Shown here piece by piece: positions 1 to 9,112 of a stretch of DNA of 10,638 nt (positions are counted from its first letter, which is position 1; the number at the start of each line of letters is the position of its first letter). Origin of the DNA: Chloroflexia bacterium (lineage in GTDB: Bacteria > Chloroflexota > Chloroflexia > QHBQ01 > JADMIH01); the NCBI GenBank assembly GCA_025927935.1, contig JAICKM010000181.1, positions 1 through 10,638 of the forward strand. The letters run 5' to 3'. The position numbers were made by a program, and so were the translations under genes. The notes beneath the pieces are model-generated. The model ran no database searches. It saw nothing but the letters and a program-made list of their open reading frames with translations, and was not told the DNA's origin.

Positions 1-145
1 GCTGCTGGGCGCCGCCGGCATCCCCAGCATCGCCTTCGGCCCGCGCGGCGCCGGCCTCCACGCCGACAGCGAGTGGGTGGATCTCGCCAGCGTCGAAGCC
101 TGCGCCGCCACCCACGTCGCCACGGCGCGCGCCGTCTGCTCCTAG
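1..145 (+). CDS. M20-family metallopeptidase, C-terminal fragment
   Basis: Only the last 47 codons and the TAG stop (143-145) lie in the window; the gene begins off the left edge. The fragment contains a GIPSIAFGP stretch followed by GLHADSEWV. This matches the end of M20 peptidases (the ArgE/DapE/CPG2 group), where a histidine in a G-x-H-x-x-x-E setting is a metal ligand of the dinuclear zinc site; here that would be fragment residue H20, with E24 after it. The family are cytoplasmic amidohydrolases that release an amino acid or acyl group from small N-acylated or peptide substrates. The substrate cannot be told from this end. The gene has the high GC of its surroundings. No clear terminator was found between its stop and the convergent gene that ends at 173. 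Confidence 0.75.
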   Translation, partial: LLGAAGIPSIAFGPRGAGLHADSEWVDLASVEACAATHVATARAVCS

Positions 146-172
146 ACCCACCCCCAACGAGGCTTCACGTTA

Positions 173-571
173 TTATGTCAATGTGATCGTGTGAGATAGT
201 ACATAAGCAGACCAAGAAGTATACAGATTACCATGGCGGTGCTTCCACCGTACAAAAAAATACTGGCCTACTCCGCTAATCGTCGGATTGGAATCCAATA
301 CCAGGGCCAAGCCGATGAACGCCACGCATACGGCAAGTCCTCCGATTCCGAGAAGGCGCTTCATACCAGCAGCAAAGCCACGGGCGGTGATAAGGTAAAC
401 GCCGCTAAATATTGTCAGGGGCAGAACACCGAGAACCGGAACTATCCAGGGCAAGTGAAACAGCGAACCGCTGAGCGTCAGTAGTAACGCGATCCAGCCA
501 CTCGCTACCATATACCGTTGCCAAATCCAGACCCGCGTTGGTTCCTGGCGAGGATTATTTGAATCGCGCAT
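173..571 (-). CDS. Small hypothetical membrane protein, three predicted helices
   Basis: I do not recognise this protein. From the ATG at 571 it is 132 residues: a polar N-terminus (1-20), hydrophobic segments at about 21-38, 41-62 and 73-92, and a polar, aromatic C-terminal tail (about 93-132). An in-frame TTG at 592 would add seven residues and start 10 bases after the receiver gene's stop. Neither start has a clear Shine-Dalgarno sequence. GC is about 50% over 181-600 by hand count, against about 73% in the flanking lines, so its composition is foreign to the neighbourhood. The hydrophobic pattern argues for a real membrane protein, but it could be a decaying or recently acquired gene. It lies on the same strand as, and just downstream of, the two-component operon, and could be co-transcribed with it. 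The overlapping plus-strand frame at 233-484 has no protein-like pattern. Confidence 0.5.
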   Translation of the reverse strand: MRDSNNPRQEPTRVWIWQRYMVASGWIALLLTLSGSLFHLPWIVPVLGVLPLTIFSGVYLITARGFAAGMKRLLGIGGLAVCVAFIGLALVLDSNPTISGVGQYFFVRWKHRHGNLYTSWSAYVLSHTITLT

Positions 572-601
572 TGTAGAGAGGTTACTTTTCAAGTTAATTG
601 C

Positions 602-1243
602 TCAGCGGCGATCCTCGGGACCGGGTTCTCGAAGGACCACGGCGCGGGCCAGGCGCTGGATGCTGCGGGCGAGCTGGCCCAGGGGGTCGGGGCGGCGGGC
701 CACTTCGACCAGGCTCTCGGGGTCGTAGGCGCCCGCGGCCAGGGCCAGGGTGGCGTCCGTCAGGCGAGCGGCGTCCCGCATGTCGGCCTGCTGTTGGGCG
801 CGCAGGCGCTTGCGTTCGAGCGCGGCGGCCAGGCGGGCGCGCAGCAGGACCGGGTTGAACGGCTTGGGCATGTAGTCGTCGGCGCCCAGGTCGAGACAGC
901 GCGCCACGTCCGCCACGTCGTCCAGGGCCGAGATGACGATCACGGGCGCAGCGCGCAACGCCGGGTCGGCCTTGAGCGCGCTCAGGACCGCAAAGCCGTC
1001 CATGCTCGGCATGAGGATATCGAGCAGGATCAGGTCGAAGGCACCGGCGCGCGCCGTCTCCAGAGCACGGCTGCCGTCGTCCACCGGCACCACGGTGCAG
1101 CCCAGCCGCTCCACAAAGCGCGCCAGCATCATCCGGTTGACCGGGTTATCGTCCACCACCAGCACAGCCGCGCCCATCATCGGCGCGGTCAGGAGTTCAG
1201 TGCCGGGGGTGCCCGGCGCCGGACTACGATTTTCGCTCTGCAT
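602..1243 (-). CDS. Response regulator receiver protein with helical C-terminal extension
   Basis: A 213-residue cytoplasmic receiver protein. From the chosen start, the CheY-like domain spans about 24-140: acidic pair D31/D32, phospho-acceptor D75 in LLDILMPSMDG, conserved S105 at the end of VIVIS, and K127 in MPKPF. All catalytic residues are present. Residues about 141-213 are Arg/Ala/Leu-rich and probably helical, with no recognisable helix-turn-helix, GGDEF, EAL or HD-GYP motif. Output is therefore probably by protein contact. The ATG at 1243 was chosen because AGAGGAAGGAACTTC lies directly before it, giving a strong Shine-Dalgarno, and because it leaves 25 bases after the kinase stop. 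A longer frame opening at 1294 would overlap the kinase gene. Gene order and spacing make it the likely final acceptor for the hybrid kinase upstream in the operon. Confidence 0.88.
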   Translation of the reverse strand: MQSENRSPAPGTPGTELLTAPMMGAAVLVVDDNPVNRMMLARFVERLGCTVVPVDDGSRALETARAGAFDLILLDILMPSMDGFAVLSALKADPALRAAPVIVISALDDVADVARCLDLGADDYMPKPFNPVLLRARLAAALERKRLRAQQQADMRDAARLTDATLALAAGAYDPESLVEVARRPDPLGQLARSIQRLARAVVLREPGPEDRR

Positions 1244-1268
1244 GAAGTTCCTTCCTCTGAGCGCGCGG

Positions 1269-4799
<3,531 letters not shown>

Positions 4800-4976
4800 A
4801 CGTTCCTACGCATCCTTCTCGGCTGGGTCGCTTCGGCAGGCCGGCGGTGGCCGCAGGGCAGCGGCCCGCCACAGCGGAAGAAAGACGCCCGGCTCGCGCC
4901 GCCGATTCTCGTAACCGGCGGTCCCGTCCGGCATTGAACAGGGCAAGGAGCAAAGCGCAGCGACTTGGTCCCGGCT

Positions 4977-4985
4977 AGTATAGCA
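4977..4985 (-). promoter_or_regulatory. Candidate extended -10 promoter of the kinase operon
   Basis: Read on the minus strand, 4985-4977 is TGCTATACT, an extended -10 (TGN followed by TATACT). No good -35 lies 17 bases upstream, which is usual for extended -10 promoters. Transcription would begin near 4970 and leave a leader of about 170 nucleotides before the kinase ATG at 4799. This is a consensus match only. Confidence 0.5.
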
Positions 4986-4996
4986 TATTCATTTCA

Positions 4997-5013
4997 CCGG
5001 CGCTTACCGCCGG
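4997..5013. promoter_or_regulatory. Inverted repeat at the -35 position of the kinase promoter
   Basis: CCGGCG (4997-5002) and CGCCGG (5008-5013) form a perfect six-base inverted repeat around CTTAC. It sits where the -35 contact of the candidate kinase promoter would be, so a dimeric regulator bound here could block or recruit polymerase. In GC-rich DNA such repeats also occur by chance, so the operator role is inference. Confidence 0.3.
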
Positions 5014-5095
5014 GAGATTCGCGGGCTAGACCTGCCGCGCAACCGGCAAAAGCGGGGCACGGAAGGTGCTTGCAAAACTGTCATACGCTGATCGC

Positions 5096-5124
5096 TTGCG
5101 GGCGCCGAAGGGAAGTGGTATACT
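5096..5124 (+). promoter_or_regulatory. Sigma-70-type promoter for the Usp/RCK run
   Basis: TTGCGG (5096-5101) and TATACT (5119-5124) are separated by exactly 17 bases. Four of six bases match the -35 consensus and five of six the -10. Transcription would start near 5131, giving a leader of about 165 nucleotides before the GTG at 5296. This is the best promoter match seen in the window, and it points at the Usp gene. Confidence 0.6.
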
Positions 5125-5234
5125 TAATTTGATTACTCCGCCACGCTTGCGCTGCCTCCCCGCGCAATGTAATTCCTGTGCTCAAGCTACCAGATCACGG
5201 GATCAGTGCGACCGGACGGCGACTGGGTACGTAT

Positions 5235-5247
5235 ACTATACGATAGT
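5235..5247. promoter_or_regulatory. AT-rich palindrome upstream of the Usp gene
   Basis: ACTAT (5235-5239) and ATAGT (5243-5247) flank ACG in a perfect five-base inverted repeat. It overlaps a second TATACT hexamer (5232-5237) that lacks a convincing -35. It lies about 50 bases before the Usp start and downstream of the main promoter, so it could be an operator or part of a weak second promoter. The evidence is sequence symmetry only. Confidence 0.3.
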
Positions 5248-5295
5248 GGGATTATAGCAACACAACCGTTTTTGTGAGGAAGACAAACTAGAGAC

Positions 5296-5757
5296 GTGAA
5301 ACTCTCATTAATACTGGTACCGGTGAAGGACCTGCCGCTGGACGAGGAAGTATTACACTTAGCTTTTTCGTTGGTGGCGCCCGTGGGCGATCGGCGCAAT
5401 AAACAACGCGCCAGGATTGAAATCATTCATGTGATCGAAGTACCCCAGGCGCTGCCGCTGGATGCGGAATTGCCGGAAGCGGTACAACACGGCGAGGTGG
5501 TGCTGGCACAGGCCGAGCAACTCGCCCGTCAGCGTGATGTCGAAGTCAGCGCCGAAATGTTGCAGGCACGGTCGGCGGGCGTGGCGATCGTGGACGAAGC
5601 CGTCGAGCGAGGGGCCGACATCATTATCATGGGTGCCCGGCCGCGTCGCCTCCACGGTGAATATCATATGGGCAATACCTTGCCGTATGTGTTCAAGAAT
5701 GCGCCCTGCCGGGTGCTGGTCAATCGCGCCGCACGAGCAGAGTCGGAGCTTAAGTAG
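5296..5757 (+). CDS. Universal stress protein (UspA) family protein
   Basis: A 153-residue single-domain cytoplasmic protein with the Usp alpha/beta fold. It opens with a first strand (LILVPVKD) and ends with ADIIIMGARP, then YVFKNAPCRVLV, the usual last helix and strand. Usp proteins usually bind ATP or other nucleotides and modulate stress responses or partner transporters. The ATP motif G-x2-G-x9-G-[ST] is altered: G113 and the late G126 are kept, but the second Gly is P116 and the Ser/Thr after the last Gly is N127. The first-strand Asp position is also shifted (K11-D12). ATP binding is therefore doubtful. The start is GTG at 5296: an in-frame TGA at 5275-5277 and no ATG between leave no earlier choice, and AGGAAG at 5278-5283 is a somewhat distant Shine-Dalgarno. 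Two RCK genes follow on the same strand, suggesting a cation-transport link. Confidence 0.85.
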   Translation: MKLSLILVPVKDLPLDEEVLHLAFSLVAPVGDRRNKQRARIEIIHVIEVPQALPLDAELPEAVQHGEVVLAQAEQLARQRDVEVSAEMLQARSAGVAIVDEAVERGADIIIMGARPRRLHGEYHMGNTLPYVFKNAPCRVLVNRAARAESELK

Positions 5758-5772
5758 AAAAACCAGCGACGG

Positions 5773-5808
5773 GCGCCACCGGCCGGGACGGCCTTGCGGT
5801 GGCGCTTT
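5773..5808 (+). terminator. Terminator or attenuator between the Usp gene and the first RCK gene
   Basis: GCGCCACCG (5773-5781) pairs with CGGTGGCGC (5797-5805), a nine-pair GC-rich stem with a smaller GCC/GGC pairing in its loop, followed by only three T residues (5806-5808). It begins 15 bases after the Usp stop. The short T run suggests partial termination, which would give more Usp than RCK transcript. No separate promoter was seen before the first RCK gene. Confidence 0.5.
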
Positions 5809-5833
5809 CCTGTTGCCGCCGGTGCGGCAGAAG

Positions 5834-5847
5834 GAGTGTGGACACTC
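5834..5847 (+). promoter_or_regulatory. Inverted repeat overlapping the Shine-Dalgarno of the first RCK gene
   Basis: GAGTGT (5834-5839) and ACACTC (5842-5847) are perfect inverted repeats ending at the base before the ATG (5848). In RNA this allows a five-pair hairpin with a TGGA loop. One arm includes most of the GGAG of the AAGGAG ribosome-binding site (5831-5836), so folding could hide that site. A role in translation control is inference. Confidence 0.35.
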
Positions 5848-6414
5848 ATGAAAATCGTCATTATGGGCTGCGGGCGAGTGGGCACCCGGCTGGCCCAACT
5901 ATTTGACCAGGAAGGGCACGACGTGGCGATCGTGGATTTGCACACCGAGTCCTTTGCCCGGCTCGGCCCCAACTTCCACGGCACCACCATGGCCGGCACC
6001 GGGATCGACGAAGATGTGTTGAAGTCGGTCGGTATCGAGCAGGCGGATCTATTCCTGGCCGTGACCAATCGCGACAACTCGAATATCATGGCGGCGCAGA
6101 TCGCTAAGATGACCTTCCGCGTGCCGCGCGTCATCGCCCGCATCTACGAACCGGACCGCGAAGAGACGTTCCACCAGTTGAACCTGGAAACGATCTGCCC
6201 GACCACCCTGATCTCCAACCGCATCTATGAAGCGGTGAGTACCGGCGAGGACGCCCATATGCCGCGCGTCGAGCCGGTGCCCCTGCCGTCCCTGCCCGCG
6301 GAGATCGAGTCGGTGGCCGCCGGACCACTGGAAGAACCGGCCGGCGTGGGGCATGCGTCCGCACAGGAGCGGGCGCACCGCGGGCATTCGCTGCGCCAGC
6401 GGTTCTTCCGCTAA
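5848..6414 (+). CDS. TrkA-like RCK_N domain protein without RCK_C
   Basis: A 188-residue cytoplasmic protein. Residues 1 to about 120 are a Rossmann RCK_N domain: MKIVIMGCGRVG carries the G7-x-G9-x-x-G12 dinucleotide loop, and D30 at the end of the second strand fits NAD(H) ribose binding. RCK_N proteins ring the cytoplasmic side of Trk/Ktr potassium transporters or K+ channels and gate them by ligand. The usual RCK_C domain is missing: about 135-188 is Pro/Glu/Ala-rich and ends in a basic tail (SLRQRFFR). ATG at 5848 follows AAGGAG by 11 bases; the frame also runs upstream to a TTG at 5794, but that lies inside the terminator stem. The next gene, 40 bases on, is a second RCK protein with both domains, so the two probably assemble together. 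No transporter gene is visible. Confidence 0.88.
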   Translation: MKIVIMGCGRVGTRLAQLFDQEGHDVAIVDLHTESFARLGPNFHGTTMAGTGIDEDVLKSVGIEQADLFLAVTNRDNSNIMAAQIAKMTFRVPRVIARIYEPDREETFHQLNLETICPTTLISNRIYEAVSTGEDAHMPRVEPVPLPSLPAEIESVAAGPLEEPAGVGHASAQERAHRGHSLRQRFFR

Positions 6415-6427
6415 CCGCAGCAATGCA

Positions 6428-6442
6428 GGCTGCCAGGCAGCC
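6428..6442 (+). promoter_or_regulatory. Inverted repeat just before the Shine-Dalgarno of the second RCK gene
   Basis: GGCTGCC (6428-6434) and GGCAGCC (6436-6442) are perfect seven-base inverted repeats around one A. In RNA this gives at least a five-pair stem (GGCTG/CAGCC) with a five-base loop. It sits in the 40-base gap between the RCK genes and touches the GGGAG ribosome-binding site (6443-6447). It could be a DNA operator, an RNA processing or stability element, or a translation control hairpin. Confidence 0.35.
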
Positions 6443-6454
6443 GGGAGTGACAAC

Positions 6455-7114
6455 ATGTATGTGATTGTGGTGGGTGGCGGCAAAGTCGGCTACTATCTCA
6501 CCAAGACGCTGGTCAACGAAGGGTATGAGATCCTGCTGATCGAGAAGAACCCGGTCAAGGTCAACACCTTCCAGGACCGCTTTGGCGCCGTCGTGATGCA
6601 AGGAGACGGTTGCGAGGTCGCCACGCTCGATCGGGCGGGCGCCGCCCGCGCCGATGTGGTCATCGCCGTCACCGGCGACGACGAAGATAACCTGGTCGTC
6701 TGCCAGGTGGCGAAGCAGCGCTTTCATGTGCGCAAGACCATCGCGCGGGTCAACAACCCGAAGAATGAGGAGATCTTCCGCCGCCTGGGCATCGACGTGA
6801 CCGTCAGCCAGACCAACGTGATCCTGTCGCTGATCGAGCAATTGATCCCGGACCGGCCGATGGTCCATCTGATGACGCTCAAGCACGCGCAGATGACCAT
6901 TGTGGAAACGACGGTCAGCGAAGACTCGCTGGTGGTCGGCGCACCGCTATCCGATATCAAGCTGCCGCCCAACGTGGTCCTCTCGGCGATCATGCGCGAC
7001 GGCGAATTAATGATCCCGAACGGCACGACCGTCCTGCAAGCGGGCGATGAGGTGATCGCCGTCACGCAGCGCAGCAGCGAAGCACCGCTCCGCCGCTTGC
7101 TGGCCGGGTCCTAG
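6455..7114 (+). CDS. trkA: TrkA-like protein with RCK_N and RCK_C domains
   Basis: A 219-residue cytoplasmic regulator of K+ uptake or a K+ channel. Residues 1 to about 125 form RCK_N: MYVIVVGGGKVG carries G7-x-G9-x-x-G12, and E30 ends the second strand, an acid as in NAD(H) binders. Residues about 137-215 form an RCK_C (TrkA_C) domain, with the typical VVGAPLSDIKLPPNVVLSAI and TVLQAGDEVIAVT segments; this domain binds small ligands such as cyclic di-AMP in some relatives. Length fits single-unit TrkA/KtrA/KtrC proteins (about 220), not the tandem E. coli TrkA (about 458). ATG at 6455 follows GGGAG at 6443-6447; an earlier in-frame start at 6353 would overlap the previous gene by 62 bases. 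The pair resembles the adjacent trkA-like ceoB/ceoC genes of mycobacteria. The membrane partner must lie elsewhere. Confidence 0.9.
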   Translation: MYVIVVGGGKVGYYLTKTLVNEGYEILLIEKNPVKVNTFQDRFGAVVMQGDGCEVATLDRAGAARADVVIAVTGDDEDNLVVCQVAKQRFHVRKTIARVNNPKNEEIFRRLGIDVTVSQTNVILSLIEQLIPDRPMVHLMTLKHAQMTIVETTVSEDSLVVGAPLSDIKLPPNVVLSAIMRDGELMIPNGTTVLQAGDEVIAVTQRSSEAPLRRLLAGS

Positions 7115-7138
7115 CCCCGCGCGGATCCCCCAGGAGCC

Positions 7139-7174
7139 AAAAACCGCCCCGGTTGCACGCCAACCGGGGCGGTT
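7139..7174. terminator. Bidirectional terminator between convergent transcripts
   Basis: AACCGCCCCGGTTG (7142-7155) and CAACCGGGGCGGTT (7161-7174) form a perfect 14-pair stem with a five-base loop. The run of five A at 7139-7143 gives a TTTTT tail when read leftward, so it should stop the kinase transcript that ends at 7198. Rightward, after the RCK gene stop at 7114, the stem is followed by TTCCGCTTT, a weaker but plausible tail. Confidence 0.85.
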
Positions 7175-7197
7175 CCGCTTTCCGCGCAGCGCAGTCG

Positions 7198-9018
7198 CTA
7201 CTGCTCCGCGTCCCAGGTGATCGTGGCCGAGTCGATCATGATGAAGGGGATGCCGAGGGTTGTGGACGGCGCCAGGTTCTCGATCGTGATTGTGTTCTCG
7301 CCGGGCCGAAGCGCGGCGGCGGGGAAGATCCAGGTGTAGGTGCCCCAGGCCCCGGCATTGGGACTGTAGTCGTTGGGTAAGGGGTCGGCGCCGTTGAAGA
7401 TCGACTGGCCGTTGATCAGGATACGCATCGGCGTCTTGGCGTTGCCCTCGGAGTCCATGCCCGCCAGCGTCAGGTGCCCGTCGCCGGTGGGCTGCGCGGT
7501 CAGCACGAATGGAGCGGTCATCGACGCAAAGGACGTGCCCTGCCCATAGACCCAGACCGCCGTGCGGCCCTCATAGACGCTGGGCGGGGGATAGCGATAG
7601 CCGCCAGCAAAGGCCAGGTCCTCCAGCGCCACGCGCCGATCCACGCCGGTGGGCGGCGTGGGGGTGGGAAACACCGGCCGTCCCTTGCTGCCGGTCGGTG
7701 TCGCCGGCGCCGGCGGAGCAGACGGCGCCGGCGTGTTGCGGGGCACGGCAATCGCCGCGGGCGTTGCGGTGGGCGGGCCGGGCGTCGCGGTGGCGGACAC
7801 CGGCGGCGGTGCCCCGGCGACCGCGGTGGCGGTGTCCGCGGGGGGCACCGCTCCGCTCCCGACCGTGGGCGAGGGCGCCGGGCCGGGCGCCCGATTCATG
7901 AGCATGCGCCCGCCGAAAAACCCACCGAGCAGCAGCAGGGCGAGCAACGGGATCGCTGCCCAGGCCAGTTTGCCGCCGCCCGGCCCGGAGCGCCGCGCAG
8001 CCTCGGCGCCCCTCCAGGTGGCATACGCCGATCCATTGTCCTGCGCGGGCGCCCCGTAGGCCGCGGTGGGCTGATCGGGCACCGGATCAGAGGGCGTGGC
8101 GACGGCCACCGGCGCAGAAACGGCGCTCGATGCGCCCGGCGCCGGCACCCAGGGCGCCGGGGCGGCGGGCGGGTCCACCGGCGCGGCCCGGTCGCTCGTC
8201 AGCAAGAAGCCCTGCAAGTCCCCGGCCATGTCCGCGGCCGTGGCATAGCGCGCCGCCGGGTCTTTGGCCATGGCCCGCGCGACAATCGCCTCAAGTGGGG
8301 GCGGCACGTCCGGGGCGCAGGCCCGCACGGAGGGCGGCGGCTCGTAGACCTGTTTGTAGGCCACGGCGGCCACGTTGTCGCCGTCAAACGGCGGTTGGCC
8401 GCAGAGCATTTCGTAGAGGACGATGCCGAGAGCGTAGACATCGGTCGCCGGGCTGATCGGGCCGCCGGTGGCCTGCTCCGGCGACAGGTAGGCAGCGGTG
8501 CCGTAGGTCGTGCCTGCCTGGGTCAGCCCCGGCCCGGCCAGCGCCTTGGCAACGCCGAAGTCGGTGATGCGCACCACACCGTGCCGGTCGATCAGGATAT
8601 TCTGGGGCTTCACGTCGCGGTGGATCAGACCGCGTTCATGGGCGGCCTCCAGGCCGTTGCAGACATCGGCGGCAATGCGGGCCGCTTCCTGCGGGCGCAA
8701 CGGGCCGCGCGCCCGGATCACGTGCTTGAGATCTTCGCCGTCGATATACTGCATGACGATGAACAGCGTGCCCGCATCGCGGCCATAGTCATACACGTCG
8801 ACCACGTTAGGCGCCGTGAGGGCGGCGGCCGCCCGCGCCTCGTTCTCAAAGCGAGCGGCCTGCTCCGGGTTGCCGACAAACTCGGGCCGCAGCACCTTCA
8901 CCGCGACGACACGGCCCAGCCGCAGGTCTTCCGCCCGGTAGACCACCGCCGCGCCCCCGGCCCCAAGCTGGTCCAGTAACTTATAGCGATTCGCCAGTAC
9001 GGTATTTGCTGGTAACAT
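7198..9018 (-). CDS. Membrane Ser/Thr protein kinase (PknB type) with extracytoplasmic beta-rich domain
   Basis: A 606-residue protein. The kinase domain spans about 11-272: glycine-rich loop LGAGGAAVVY (18-27), K41, helix-C E60, catalytic D135 in HRDVKPQN, D153 in DFG, and an activation segment ending in GTAAYLSPEQA. All residues for Hanks-type phosphorylation of Ser/Thr are present. A Pro/Ala-rich juxtamembrane region (about 275-348) leads to one membrane helix (about 351-370), a Pro/Thr/Ala-rich linker (about 376-458) and a C-terminal domain (about 459-606). That domain has alternating strands and motifs such as ILINGQSIF and RPGENTITIENL, like jelly-roll carbohydrate-binding folds; there are no PASTA repeats. 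ATG at 9018 begins just before the kinase fold (NRYKLLDQLG) and follows AAAAGGCGC; the frame upstream to 9087 adds an Arg/Gly-rich stretch unlike the family. The GNAT gene lies 94 bases upstream on the same strand. Confidence 0.92.
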   Translation of the reverse strand: MLPANTVLANRYKLLDQLGAGGAAVVYRAEDLRLGRVVAVKVLRPEFVGNPEQAARFENEARAAAALTAPNVVDVYDYGRDAGTLFIVMQYIDGEDLKHVIRARGPLRPQEAARIAADVCNGLEAAHERGLIHRDVKPQNILIDRHGVVRITDFGVAKALAGPGLTQAGTTYGTAAYLSPEQATGGPISPATDVYALGIVLYEMLCGQPPFDGDNVAAVAYKQVYEPPPSVRACAPDVPPPLEAIVARAMAKDPAARYATAADMAGDLQGFLLTSDRAAPVDPPAAPAPWVPAPGASSAVSAPVAVATPSDPVPDQPTAAYGAPAQDNGSAYATWRGAEAARRSGPGGGKLAWAAIPLLALLLLGGFFGGRMLMNRAPGPAPSPTVGSGAVPPADTATAVAGAPPPVSATATPGPPTATPAAIAVPRNTPAPSAPPAPATPTGSKGRPVFPTPTPPTGVDRRVALEDLAFAGGYRYPPPSVYEGRTAVWVYGQGTSFASMTAPFVLTAQPTGDGHLTLAGMDSEGNAKTPMRILINGQSIFNGADPLPNDYSPNAGAWGTYTWIFPAAALRPGENTITIENLAPSTTLGIPFIMIDSATITWDAEQ

Positions 9019-9112
9019 GCGCCTTTTCCCTGGCCCTGGGCACAACACGGCGCCCCGCTGCCACGGCCTCTGCCGCCATAAAAGCACGTTTCATGCCCGG
9101 CGCGGCTGCCGG

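Larger units (their letters stand above)
4800..5295. other. Divergent intergenic control region
   Basis: About 495 bases separate the leftward kinase operon from the rightward Usp/RCK run, with no credible gene. The half next to the kinase (4800-4970) is GC-rich and would be the kinase mRNA leader; it contains a six-pair inverted repeat, CCGCCG (4899-4904) and CGGCGG (4916-4921), with an 11-base loop. The stretch from about 4975 to 5295 has AT-rich patches and carries both candidate promoters, an inverted repeat near the kinase promoter and an AT-rich palindrome. A 63-codon plus-strand frame at 5066-5257 overlaps the rightward promoter and has no protein-like pattern. I see no known riboswitch consensus in either leader. 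Confidence 0.75.

Noticed and set aside
233..484. 83-codon plus-strand frame in the low-GC stretch
   Set aside because: It is polar and featureless, whereas the opposite strand shows three hydrophobic helices.
5066..5257. 63-codon plus-strand frame upstream of the Usp gene, including several Cys
   Set aside because: It overlaps the best promoter in the window, starts before the expected transcription start and has no Shine-Dalgarno or recognisable motif.
5131..5295. Riboswitch, such as a cyclic di-AMP sensor, in the leader before the Usp/RCK run
   Set aside because: The context made it worth looking for, but I could not find the conserved GGGGAACCC-like core or a matching fold; only a small palindrome is present.
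6131..6886. 251-codon minus-strand frame opposite the RCK genes
   Set aside because: It is the antisense shadow of two clear RCK_N domains.
7644..7891. Repetitive GC-rich stretch in the kinase gene as a tandem repeat or array
   Set aside because: It encodes the Pro/Thr/Ala linker; the repetition is irregular at the DNA level and has no unit or spacer structure.
7474..8979. 501-codon plus-strand open frame opposite the Ser/Thr kinase
   Set aside because: It is an Arg/Gly/His-rich antisense frame created by high GC and the codon bias of the kinase gene, with no domain pattern; the minus-strand frame has every kinase motif.
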